A stretch of DNA of 6,290 bases from NCBI GenBank assembly GCA_018647275.1, contig JABGTH010000360.1, forward strand, positions 1 through 6,290, read 5' to 3'. Both the position numbers and the translations under genes were made by a program. The first letter of the stretch is position 1. Each line of letters begins with the position of its first letter. This DNA is from Paracoccaceae bacterium (GTDB lineage: Bacteria; Pseudomonadota; Alphaproteobacteria; Rhodobacterales; Rhodobacteraceae). The notes under the pieces are model-generated. The model made no database searches, was not told where the DNA came from, and saw only the letters and a list, made by a program, of their open reading frames with translations. Of the stretch, positions 1 through 5,929 are shown piece by piece.

Positions 1-1
1 A

Positions 2-610
2 GGCGCTGTATATGCGCTGCGTGAGGGTTCTTACCTGACCGGTTTGGGCAGCCTGCTGTACACTTCACCATTGCGCTTCGTTGTCATGTTCGCACCACTG
101 GCCTTTATCTTCTTTGGCTGGGGCGCATTGATGAGCCGCGGTTCGGCTGCTGCTGTTCAATTGGGTTTCTTCATCTTTGCCGCCGTTATGGGCGTCTCAA
201 TGAGCTCAATCTTTTTGGTTTACACACCGTATTCCATCACACAAACGTTCCTGGTCACAGCAATCGCCTTCGCTGGTCTTAGCCTTTATGGTTACACCAC
301 GAAGAAAGACCTGTCTGGCATGGGTACATTCCTGATGATGGGTGTGATCGGTCTACTTGTTGCAATGGTTATCAACATCTTCTTGCAGTCTTCTGTAATG
401 ATGATGGCGATCTCAGCGATCGGTGTTTTGATCTTTGCAGGCCTAACAGCTTACTACACACAAGACATCAAACGCACATACGTTGCACATGCTCACCACG
501 GTGACCAAGAATGGTTGGACAAAGCAGCTTCAGACGGCGCGTTGTCATTGTACATCTCGTTCTTGAACATGTTCCAGTTCTTGCTGATGTTCATGGGCCA
601 ACAAGAATAA
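2..610 (+). CDS. Bax inhibitor-1/YccA family membrane protein (5' end outside window)
   Basis: This is an integral inner-membrane protein of the TMBIM (Bax inhibitor-1, YccA/YetJ) family. Some members are pH-gated calcium-leak channels, and YccA interacts with the FtsH protease. The frame is open from base 2, so the ATG at 44 is internal; 202 residues are visible and roughly the first 55-60 are missing compared with usual family length. Several hydrophobic spans alternate with short loops, and the family block GLSLYGYTTKKDLSGMGTFL is present at about 278-337. The C-terminus GALSLYISFLNMFQFLLMFM is the usual last helix. Oddly, the two aspartates of the family's di-aspartyl sensor are replaced: AYDTQ reads AYYTQ (Tyr codon 455-457) and LYLDF reads LYISF (Ser codon 557-559). 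The family call is firm. Channel function is doubtful for this copy. Confidence 0.93.
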   Translation, partial: GAVYALREGSYLTGLGSLLYTSPLRFVVMFAPLAFIFFGWGALMSRGSAAAVQLGFFIFAAVMGVSMSSIFLVYTPYSITQTFLVTAIAFAGLSLYGYTTKKDLSGMGTFLMMGVIGLLVAMVINIFLQSSVMMMAISAIGVLIFAGLTAYYTQDIKRTYVAHAHHGDQEWLDKAASDGALSLYISFLNMFQFLLMFMGQQE

Positions 611-635
611 ACATCAACACCATTTGATGTAATCA

Positions 636-662
636 GGGCCGCCCAATTGGGTGGCCCTTTTT
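636..662 (+). terminator. Intrinsic terminator after the Bax inhibitor-1 gene
   Basis: A 9-bp stem (GGGCCGCCC at 636-644 with GGGTGGCCC at 649-657, one G-T pair) closes an AATT loop and is followed directly by TTTTT. It begins 25 bases after the TAA of the membrane-protein gene. The DUF1272 ribosome-binding site starts only about 12 bases beyond it. Confidence 0.9.
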
Positions 663-684
663 CATTTAACGGCAGGAGAAGACG

Positions 685-993
685 ATGCTGGAGCTAAGAC
701 CAAACTGCGAGTGCTGTGATTGCGATCTGCAACCAAAAGCTGCCAATGCCATGATCTGTACCTATGAGTGCACGTTCTGCGCAAACTGCGTGAACAACGT
801 CCTCAGTAACGTCTGCCCCAATTGCGGTGGAGGCTTTGTTCCGCGCCCCATACGCCCCCTAAAAGCACGTCGAGATGGGGTTAGCCGGCTACATCAACGC
901 CCAAGTCAGTTGCGCGTATACACTAAGTACACGCGCGAAGAGTTGATGGCTTTTGCAGCACTCGACAAAGACACAGCGCCTTCCGATCGCTAA
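685..993 (+). CDS. DUF1272 family cysteine-rich protein
   Basis: This is a 102-residue soluble protein of the DUF1272 family; its function is not known. The N-terminal half holds ten cysteines (residues 8, 10, 11, 13, 25, 29, 32, 35, 44 and 47), arranged as paired CxC/CxxC-type knuckles that look like a zinc-ribbon or RING-like fold. It ends in the family signature CPNCGGGFVPRPIRP at residues 44-58. The rest (59-102) is basic and then acidic, without cysteines. The ATG at 685 is supported by AGGAG at 674-678 and by the family's usual start, MLELRPNCE. The gene lies right behind the preceding terminator, with almost no room for its own promoter between the two. It is therefore probably expressed by read-through or from a promoter inside the upstream coding sequence. 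Zinc binding is an inference from the cysteine pattern. Confidence 0.9.
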   Translation: MLELRPNCECCDCDLQPKAANAMICTYECTFCANCVNNVLSNVCPNCGGGFVPRPIRPLKARRDGVSRLHQRPSQLRVYTKYTREELMAFAALDKDTAPSDR

Positions 994-1047
994 ACCGTAA
1001 ACCCCGCCTGCTCGCGAGAGATTTGACTTATCCGCCGCACGCAACAT

Positions 1048-1554
1048 TTGAGGACCTGGTCGACTGGGAATGATAAGACTGACCCAACCGGTGTGATCAA
1101 TTGGCGGCGCATTGACGCCATCACCACCCTATGGGGCCAACCGACAGAGGCTCAATCCGCGGTGATCAAGACACTTGGCGTGGGGGATGTCATCAATCTT
1201 GCCCCCCATAGCAATGACGGCGCATTGGATGATGAGGCGTAATGTTTAGCGGTCCTCGCCATCAACGATATCTATATTCCCGTAGATTTCAACAACCCTG
1301 CCCAAGCGGACTTTGACGCGTTTTGCACAGCACTTGAGCGGCTCAACGGGAAATCGATCCACGTGCACTGAATCTACAACGTCCTCGTCACAGCATTCTT
1401 TTACCGTTACGCGCTTGAGGGATTAGGCGGTGACAGACAACGGGCGCTTACTAGGATGGACGGCATCTGGCGGCCGAGCGGGGTCTGGGACAAATTCGTC
1501 AACAAGCCAGAAGCTGTAAATCAAAAGAACGGCTACTCTGGCTTCGAGTATTAA
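1048..1554 (+). pseudogene. Decayed protein-tyrosine-phosphatase-like gene (DUF442/BLH type)
   Basis: Read through in one frame, this stretch encodes about 168 residues that match the small PTP-like (beta-lactamase-hydrolase-like, DUF442) proteins seen in Rhodobacteraceae. Recognisable segments are INWRRIDAITTLWGQPTEAQ, VINLAPHSNDGALDDEA, IYIPVDFNNPAQADFDAFC, FFYRYALEGLGGD and IWRPSGVWDKFV. Two in-frame stops break it: TAA at 1240-1242 and TGA at 1369-1371. The second replaces the catalytic cysteine of the HCxxxxR loop (HVH-stop-IYNVL). The loop arginine is also lost, as a Leu codon (CTC) at 1384-1386. The start has decayed as well: the only in-frame initiator is TTG at 1048, while the nearby ATG at 1070 is one base out of frame. 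The gene cannot make an active enzyme. The first 64 residues remain open but lack the active site. Confidence 0.85.
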
Positions 1555-1593
1555 CCTTCGGAAGAACCCAACTCACAATAAGTCCCAAAACGC

Positions 1594-1621
1594 AAAAGGC
1601 CGCGATAAATGCGCGGCCTTT
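1594..1621 (-). terminator. Intrinsic terminator of rpmG
   Basis: On the minus strand a 10-bp perfect stem (AAAGGCCGCG pairing with CGCGGCCTTT, arms 1612-1621 and 1595-1604) closes a 7-base loop and ends in TTTT at 1597-1594. It starts 22 bases beyond the rpmG stop codon. The + strand side has only TTTGT, so its main use is on the minus strand, although it may also stop transcripts arriving from the phosphatase pseudogene. Confidence 0.87.
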
Positions 1622-1643
1622 GTATACGTAGTCAGAAAAAATC

Positions 1644-1811
1644 TTACTTGATTTTTCCTTCTTTGTACTCAACGTGCTTACGTGCAACTGGGTCATACTT
1701 ACGTGCGACCATTTTTTCAGTCATTGTACGTGCATTCTTTTTGGTCACATAGAAGTGGCCAGTGCCCGCGGACGAGTTCAAACGGATTTTAATCGTGGTT
1801 GGCTTAGCCAT
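1644..1811 (-). CDS. rpmG: 50S ribosomal protein L33
   Basis: This is bL33, a small basic protein of the large ribosomal subunit that sits near the E site. It has 55 residues, the normal length, beginning MAKPTTIKIRLNSSAGTGHF and ending VEYKEGKIK. It has no CxxC pairs, so it is the zinc-independent (C-minus) form, as is usual in alphaproteobacteria. The ATG at 1811-1809 follows an AGGAGA ribosome-binding site at 1823-1818. The frame stays open upstream, but that extension carries no family similarity and passes through the RBS and leader. The gene has its own promoter (about 1876-1903), a leader with a hairpin and a terminator, so it appears to be a single-gene unit downstream of rnpB on the same strand. 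Confidence 0.97.
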   Translation of the reverse strand: MAKPTTIKIRLNSSAGTGHFYVTKKNARTMTEKMVARKYDPVARKHVEYKEGKIK

Positions 1812-1831
1812 GTTACTTCTCCTGCTGCGTA

Positions 1832-1852
1832 GGTTCCTGAAAAAGCGGAACC
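1832..1852 (-). promoter_or_regulatory. Stem-loop in the rpmG leader
   Basis: There is a perfect 6-bp inverted repeat (GGTTCC at 1832-1837 and GGAACC at 1847-1852) with a 9-base loop. It lies in the predicted rpmG 5' leader, 8 bases upstream of the ribosome-binding site. It could be a leader structure affecting mRNA stability or ribosomal-protein autoregulation. The structure is visible; the role is a guess. Confidence 0.4.
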
Positions 1853-1875
1853 GCGCGTGAATTCTTAGATTATGG

Positions 1876-1903
1876 CTTCTACCTCGCCCGCCATCCGAGT
1901 CAA
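1876..1903 (-). promoter_or_regulatory. Sigma-70-type promoter for rpmG
   Basis: On the minus strand TTGACT (1903-1898) and TAGAAG (1881-1876) are separated by 16 bases. The -35 matches the consensus at five of six positions and the -10 at four of six. Transcription would start near 1869, giving a leader of about 58 bases. The rest of the interval between rpmG and rnpB (about 1904-2080) shows no gene I can support. Confidence 0.55.
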
Positions 1904-2080
1904 CCGCAAAAGCAGGAAGATCATCGGTCAGCAGCAGAAAAAAAACCACGATGCTGTAAAAAACACTGCACACAAGGCTTCGGTACTACATTTCCAACAG
2001 CGATACACTGCCAAAGCTGATCATTTCACATCATCGGATTCGCAGCCCTTTCGGGCCCTAAATGACAAAAAATGTAGATA

Positions 2081-2486
2081 TGCGCGGAAGGCCTGTAAGC
2101 CGGATTTTGTCTAGATGCGTTACCACACCCGAGATAGTCATTCATCTTAGCACGCAGTTACCTGCGCACCTCTAGCTGCCAACCCGGACCTGCTGGGGCA
2201 AAAGCAGCCCCGCGACTTGCGTCGCACGCGGTCCCTATTTGGCATTGCTCCTGGTGGGGCTTGCCTTGCCAGTCCGGTTGCCCGTCCCGCGGTGGGCTCT
2301 TACCCCACCGTTTCACCCTTACCTGCGTGTAATATCGGTTGCCCGATCCGCACACAGGCGGTCTATTTTCTGTGGCGCTTTCCCTAGGGTTACCCCCGCC
2401 GGGCGTTACCCGGCACCATTGCTTTGTGGAGTCCGGACTTTCCTCGCGATTGTTACCAACCCCGCGACCATCCAGCCTTCCGCGCA
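2081..2486 (-). ncRNA. rnpB: RNase P RNA (class A)
   Basis: This is the catalytic RNA of ribonuclease P, which removes 5' leaders from precursor tRNAs. On the minus strand the conserved blocks occur in the right order: GAGGAAAGTCCGGACTCC (2445-2428), GCCACAGAAAATAGACCGCC (2376-2357), AGATGAATGACT (2147-2136) and, at the 3' end, ACAAAATCCGGCTTACAGGC (about 2111-2092). The ends are set by helix P1: TGCGCGGAAGGC (2486-2475) is perfectly complementary to GCCTTCCGCGCA (2092-2081), a 12-bp stem. This gives about 406 nt, a normal length. Open reading frames crossing it on either strand are chance. T6 at 2072-2067 lies just past P1, but I see no separate terminator hairpin directly before it. Confidence 0.97.
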
Positions 2487-2491
2487 ATCGC

Positions 2492-2520
2492 CTTTTGCGT
2501 TTTGTTTGAGCGCTCGTCAA
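2492..2520 (-). promoter_or_regulatory. Candidate promoter of rnpB
   Basis: TTGACG (2520-2515) on the minus strand is a good -35 box. Seventeen bases further on, a weak -10 (CAAAAG, 2497-2492) would put the transcription start within a base or two of 2486. That is where helix P1 independently places the 5' end of the RNA. The agreement of spacing with P1 is the main support, because the -10 itself is poor. Confidence 0.5.
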
Positions 2521-2543
2521 TGGGTTGGAGTGTTAAGCCGCTA

Positions 2544-2708
2544 TCAAGATTGACCCAAATTGGAAACTACGTGATGTGCAGAACTTCAAATGCGGGATCA
2601 CACAGCCGTTCAATGCCGGCCTCTGCTGTCTTGAAAACAGTGAAATATAAAACGATCAACGAAGGGCGAAGGGCGAAGGGCATCACGCCATGAACCGAAG
2701 TTGGAAGA
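2544..2708 (-). pseudogene. Remnant of an AmpD-like N-acetylmuramoyl-L-alanine amidase
   Basis: This is a degraded gene visible only by joining three minus-strand frames. From 2705, SSNFGSWRDALRPSPFVD and then FIFHC resemble the family's PSPNFGPRRDG...VVLHYTAM opening. After a frame change near 2640, FKTAEAGIERLCDPAFEV (2635-2582) matches the TAEAAIERLCDPAFEVSAHY segment of Rhodobacteraceae amidases. After a second change near 2582, SAHHVVSNLGQS follows, ending in TGA at 2546-2544. That covers only the first 55 residues or so of a protein normally over 200 long; the catalytic C-terminal part is absent. Intact relatives cleave the amide bond between N-acetylmuramic acid and L-alanine in peptidoglycan fragments. 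The stretch overlaps no other gene and ends about 24 bases before the rnpB promoter. The middle segment is the strongest evidence. Confidence 0.62.
2661..2681. repeat. Three tandem copies of a 7-bp unit
   Basis: GAAGGGC occurs three times in direct succession (2661-2667, 2668-2674, 2675-2681). It lies inside the amidase remnant. Because 7 is not a multiple of 3, any change in copy number shifts the reading frame, so it is one possible cause of inactivation. Confidence 0.85.
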
Positions 2709-2722
2709 GACGATTCGATCGA

Positions 2723-3436
2723 TCACCTGCGATATTTTGCTGGATTCCAATCACAGGCATAACCGTCACCATCAGGATCCAAAGCTAGGCGGTCTCTGGT
2801 AGGGCCACCGCGGGTCAAGAACTCAAGCTGAGCATCATCTGCCGAATTGTATTTCGCGCAATTGCGTTGTGTTTTCGCAACCGATGCAAAACCTAAACGA
2901 CGGTGAACCTGCGTTCCACGCGGATGTTGCGTTTCCAGTGCATAGGCCACAACATTTAGCTGATTAGAACCACTGCGGCTTGGCAATGCTGTCGGCTGAA
3001 CAATCGCGTATTGCGCTCGGTTGGCAGCAATACGCGCCTTATCGCTTTCGATAGATTGGCGGCCAGATACAGCACCAAAATCATTTTCATCAGAAATGCC
3101 CGCATTATTCACTGTAACTGGTGCAGGATTGGACGGGCTGGCATTCACCAACTGTCGTCCGGGTTCAACGGAAGTAAGTGAACCACTGGTGCCCAGCGCC
3201 GCCAAAGTATCGTCAGCAACAGAATTCGTCTGCTTAGAAACCGTTGCAGCAACAGGCGCAGACTCTGACGTTACCGCCTGAATCTCTTGATTTTGTTGGT
3301 TGCTAGACGGCAGTGACTTCGACTGAACCGTCAATGGCGCATCAAGCTGTGCACCTGCTCCACTTTCAGGAAGTGCAAGTTGGCAAGCAGCCAAAGTTCC
3401 AAGTGCTGAAGCCATCATTATCAATCGGATCGTCAT
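2723..3436 (-). CDS. Lipoprotein with C-terminal excalibur calcium-binding domain
   Basis: This is a predicted 237-residue exported lipoprotein of unknown role. A signal peptide with lipobox LAAC puts the lipidated cysteine at residue 18 (MTIRLIMMASALGTLAAC). Residues 19 to about 165 are low-complexity, rich in Ser, Asn, Gln, Val and Pro, and look like a flexible linker. The C-terminus is an excalibur domain: NCAKYNSADDAQLEFL (192-207) and DPDGDGYACDW (220-230). The probable calcium ligands are Asp220, Asp222 and Asp224, and the disulfide pair is Cys193 with Cys228. The ATG at 3436 was chosen over an upstream TTG because it places the signal peptide at the N-terminus. The gene starts 46 bases after the gatA stop on the same strand, so it may share the gatCA transcript. 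A role in the envelope or at the cell surface follows from the domains; nothing more specific can be said. Confidence 0.88.
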   Translation of the reverse strand: MTIRLIMMASALGTLAACQLALPESGAGAQLDAPLTVQSKSLPSSNQQNQEIQAVTSESAPVAATVSKQTNSVADDTLAALGTSGSLTSVEPGRQLVNASPSNPAPVTVNNAGISDENDFGAVSGRQSIESDKARIAANRAQYAIVQPTALPSRSGSNQLNVVAYALETQHPRGTQVHRRLGFASVAKTQRNCAKYNSADDAQLEFLTRGGPTRDRLALDPDGDGYACDWNPAKYRR

Positions 3437-3482
3437 ACTCTCTGCCTCTGGTTCGCTTAAGTGCGCTAAATTTTTGCGCAAT

Positions 3483-4964
3483 TTACCACCATTTGGTTGG
3501 CTTGGCTACAAAACCCGCAGCTTTCTCAAGCGCATAGGCGGAAGACAGCAGATCACCTTCTTCCCATGGACGACCAATCAGTTGCAGACCCATTGGCAAA
3601 CCTTTGGAATCAAGACCAACTGGAACGGAAATCCCTGGCAAGCCCGCCATGTTCACAGTAACTGTGAACACATCATTAAGGTACATTTGCACCGGATCAA
3701 CATCCGTCATTTCACCCAAACCAAAGGCCGAAGATGGCGTTGCAGGTGTCAGGATTGCATTAACACCAGTCGCAAACACGTCTTCAAAGTCTTTCTTGAT
3801 CAACGTGCGTACGCGACGGGCGCGGTTGTAATAGGCGTCATAAAAACCAGCAGACAATACATATGTCCCGATCATTACGCGGCGCTGCACCTCTGGTCCA
3901 AATCCCTCAGCGCGGGTTTTCTCGTACATCTCTGTGATGCCATCGCCCGCGTCCAATGTGGCGCGGTGACCGTAGCGAACACCGTCATAACGTGCGAGGT
4001 TCGAAGATGCCTCAGCAGGCGCAATCACATAGTACGCTGGTAATGCATATTTCGTGTGTGGCAGCGAGATATCAACAATCTCAGCACCCGCGTCACGCAA
4101 CATATCAGCACCATCGGCCCATAGTTTGTCGATCTCAGCGGGCATGCCGTCCATGCGGTATTCTTTTGGCAGACCAATTTTCTTGCCGCGAATATCACCA
4201 GTCATCAGGGCCTCAAAGTTCGGCACTGCCAAATCAGCGCTGGTGCTGTCCTTTGGATCGTAGCCACACATCGTTTCCAACATGATCGCCGCATCGCGTA
4301 CCGATTTGGTCATTGGGCCAGCTTGATCAAGGGAAGAGGCAAACGCGACCACGCCCCAACGTGAACAACGGCCATAGGTTGGCTTGATGCCTACAGTGCC
4401 CGTGAAAGCCGCTGGCTGGCGAATAGAACCACCGGTGTCTGTCCCAGTCGCAGCCAAACATAGATCAGCCGCAACAGCTGCCGCAGATCCACCGGATGAT
4501 CCACCTGGGGTCAACTGACGCTCGTCAACTTTCCAAGGGTTGATCGCGTTGCCGTAAACGGATGTCTCGTTAGAGGAACCCATGGCAAATTCGTCCATGT
4601 TGAGTTTACCCAACATAACCGCACCACTGCCCAGCAAGTTGCCAGACACGGTTGATTCATACTCTGGCAAGAAGCCTTCCAAAATACGTGAACCCGCTTG
4701 AGACGGCACACCTTTGGTGCAGAACAAATCTTTGATCCCGATTGGCAGGCCACACATCTCAGGGGCATCACCCACAGCAATACGGGCATCGGCCGCTGCC
4801 GCCTGTTCCATCGCGATCTCAGGGGTGTGGTGGGCAAATGCGTTAAGCACACCTGCATCCTCGATGGCTTTCAGACAAGCCTCAGTCAATTCTTTAGACG
4901 TGGTAGAGCCAGCACGAAGTGCGTCGCGGGCCTCAGCTAATCCAAGTGTGTTTAGATCTGTCAT
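3483..4964 (-). CDS. gatA: Asp-tRNA(Asn)/Glu-tRNA(Gln) amidotransferase subunit A
   Basis: GatA is the amidase subunit of the GatCAB complex. It releases ammonia from glutamine and passes it to GatB, which converts Glu-tRNA(Gln) or Asp-tRNA(Asn) to the correctly charged species. The protein has 493 residues, the normal family length. The amidase-signature Ser-cisSer-Lys triad is intact: Lys78 in GLPIGIKDL, Ser156 in TPGGSSGGS and Ser180 in GTDTGGSIR. Further family blocks are LGKLNMDEFAMGSSNE (118-133) and KPTYGRCSRWGVVAFASSLD. The ATG at 4964-4962 has only a weak purine-rich site upstream, but it gives the standard N-terminus. gatC lies 64 bases upstream on the same strand. gatB is not in the window, which is common in alphaproteobacteria. 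I am sure of this assignment. Confidence 0.98.
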   Translation of the reverse strand: MTDLNTLGLAEARDALRAGSTTSKELTEACLKAIEDAGVLNAFAHHTPEIAMEQAAAADARIAVGDAPEMCGLPIGIKDLFCTKGVPSQAGSRILEGFLPEYESTVSGNLLGSGAVMLGKLNMDEFAMGSSNETSVYGNAINPWKVDERQLTPGGSSGGSAAAVAADLCLAATGTDTGGSIRQPAAFTGTVGIKPTYGRCSRWGVVAFASSLDQAGPMTKSVRDAAIMLETMCGYDPKDSTSADLAVPNFEALMTGDIRGKKIGLPKEYRMDGMPAEIDKLWADGADMLRDAGAEIVDISLPHTKYALPAYYVIAPAEASSNLARYDGVRYGHRATLDAGDGITEMYEKTRAEGFGPEVQRRVMIGTYVLSAGFYDAYYNRARRVRTLIKKDFEDVFATGVNAILTPATPSSAFGLGEMTDVDPVQMYLNDVFTVTVNMAGLPGISVPVGLDSKGLPMGLQLIGRPWEEGDLLSSAYALEKAAGFVAKPTKWW

Positions 4965-5028
4965 CTTTTCATCTTTCTCAAATCAGGGTGCAGCGCAGGG
5001 CTGCTTGAGCGCGTCATTCAGACGTGGC

Positions 5029-5316
5029 TCACTCCATAACCTTAGGCACAGCAAAGAAACCTTCGCGCGCATCAGGTGAATTCTTCAAAATAGCTTGCTG
5101 CTGCGATCCATCCGAAACCACATCCCCACGGCGCTTAAGGCGCTGCGGGGTAACAGATGTCATCGGCTCAACGCCATCCACATCCACCTCATTGAGTTGC
5201 TCAATAAAGCCGAGAATATTGTTAAACTCAGCGGCCAATGCTGGCAGCGCATCGTCTTCAACTTTAATGCGGGCCAATTTGGCGACGCGGGCGGCGGTGC
5301 TTGTATCAATCGACAT
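5029..5316 (-). CDS. gatC: Asp-tRNA(Asn)/Glu-tRNA(Gln) amidotransferase subunit C
   Basis: GatC is the small subunit that wraps around and stabilises GatA in the GatCAB transamidase. It has 95 residues, the usual size. Its start, SIDTSTAARVAKLARIKVED, is the typical first helix; it is followed by LAAEFNNILGFIEQLNEVD and the family signature VDGVEPMTSVTPQRLKRRGD, then the extended C-terminus ending near the conserved FAVPKV. The ATG at 5316-5314 follows AAGGGAT a few bases upstream. It is the first gene of the minus-strand unit gatC-gatA (64-base gap), probably continuing into the lipoprotein gene. The 150-base gap on its upstream side is shared with the divergent VOC gene. Confidence 0.97.
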   Translation of the reverse strand: MSIDTSTAARVAKLARIKVEDDALPALAAEFNNILGFIEQLNEVDVDGVEPMTSVTPQRLKRRGDVVSDGSQQQAILKNSPDAREGFFAVPKVME

Positions 5317-5341
5317 GGGGATCCCTTATCTGCTTGTGCGC

Positions 5342-5370
5342 GGTTTAACGTGCCCACGTCCCCCTCGCAA
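5342..5370 (-). promoter_or_regulatory. Candidate promoter of gatCA
   Basis: On the minus strand TTGCGA (5370-5365) and TAAACC (5347-5342) are 17 bases apart, upstream of gatC. The two boxes match the sigma-70 consensus only partly. The spacer contains a perfect ACGTG-CC-CACGT inverted repeat at 5348-5359. This is a plausible but weak call. Confidence 0.35.
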
Positions 5371-5380
5371 GTGGGTGGTT

Positions 5381-5407
5381 ACTCCTGAATTCGCTTGGGT
5401 CAGGGGT
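5381..5407. repeat. 8-bp inverted repeat between gatC and the VOC gene
   Basis: ACTCCTGA (5381-5388) pairs with TCAGGGGT (5400-5407), with one G-T pair, around an 11-base loop. No T-run follows on either strand, so it is not an intrinsic terminator. It could be an operator or chance. Confidence 0.35.
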
Positions 5408-5466
5408 ATGGACGCCTCAGGAAGTTTATGAACTACTTAAGACTGCACAGCCAAGGGAGTGTGGAA

Positions 5467-5874
5467 ATGAAACTGGTCCTACATCATGTCAGCTTTAGCA
5501 GTGAAAATGTCAGCCAAATGGATGCGTTTTATAACGATGTTCTGATGCTGCCACCCGTCACCGTCGACGTTCCAAAACAAGAGAAAACCAAAGGGTATGC
5601 AGGCCAGCTGGCCTTTCGCACTGATGGCGCGATTCAAACCCACATCGCGCAAAAGGACCTGAGCATCGGGTTTAAAACCGGTCACGCCGTCAATCCGGTT
5701 GAACGAGGCCACATCGCTTATCGAACGGATAACATCGAAGCGTTCAAAAACCATCTTGAAGCAAAAGGCGTCCCATACTCTGACTATGGACACTCTGCGG
5801 CCGTCGAATGGCACCAAATCTTCTTTTACGATCCCGATGGCAACATAATCGAAGTCCATCAAGTGAGCGACTAA
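5467..5874 (+). CDS. VOC (glyoxalase/dioxygenase fold) family protein
   Basis: This is a 135-residue single-domain-length protein of the vicinal oxygen chelate superfamily, which includes lactoylglutathione lyase, fosfomycin-resistance proteins and extradiol dioxygenases. The start is LHHVSFSSENVSQMDAFYND (5-24), a typical first beta-strand and helix. GHIAYRTDNIEAFKNHLEAK (81-100) is the second module's strand and helix, and the end FYDPDGNIIEVHQ (120-132) is the classic VOC signature. Candidate metal ligands are His7, His82 (or His59) and Glu129. The ATG at 5467 is preferred because AAGGGAG lies at 5453-5459 and the VOC fold begins right after it; longer in-frame starts add nothing family-like. 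It diverges from gatC and stands alone. The substrate cannot be read from the sequence. Confidence 0.85.
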   Translation: MKLVLHHVSFSSENVSQMDAFYNDVLMLPPVTVDVPKQEKTKGYAGQLAFRTDGAIQTHIAQKDLSIGFKTGHAVNPVERGHIAYRTDNIEAFKNHLEAKGVPYSDYGHSAAVEWHQIFFYDPDGNIIEVHQVSD

Positions 5875-5929
5875 TCACCCTTATATTTTTAAACAGGATG
5901 GCCAACCACGCAATAAACAGGACCCCACC

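Noticed and set aside
1369..1371. TGA at the catalytic cysteine position read as selenocysteine.
   Set aside because: An upstream in-frame TAA already breaks the gene, the loop arginine is lost too, and I see no convincing SECIS-like hairpin right after the TGA. Simple decay explains it better.
1812..1973. N-terminal extension of L33 to a 109-residue protein.
   Set aside because: The extension passes through the promoter, leader hairpin and RBS; the family starts at MAKPTT.
2045..2056. GCCC-TTTC-GGGC hairpin as the rnpB terminator.
   Set aside because: The stem is only 4 bp and no T-run follows it on the minus strand; the T6 run lies before it, not after.
2158..2553. Open reading frames of 104-120 codons on both strands.
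   Set aside because: They lie over the RNase P RNA and show no protein family features.
3437..3481. Longer N-terminus of the excalibur lipoprotein from a TTG.
   Set aside because: It would bury the signal peptide inside the protein; the ATG at 3436 gives a standard lipoprotein start.
3474..4285. Long + strand open frames opposite gatA.
   Set aside because: They are antisense shadows of gatA with no recognisable domains.
5395..5466. Longer N-terminus for the VOC protein from upstream in-frame starts.
   Set aside because: The added residues are not family-like, and the ATG at 5467 has a well-placed AAGGGAG site.
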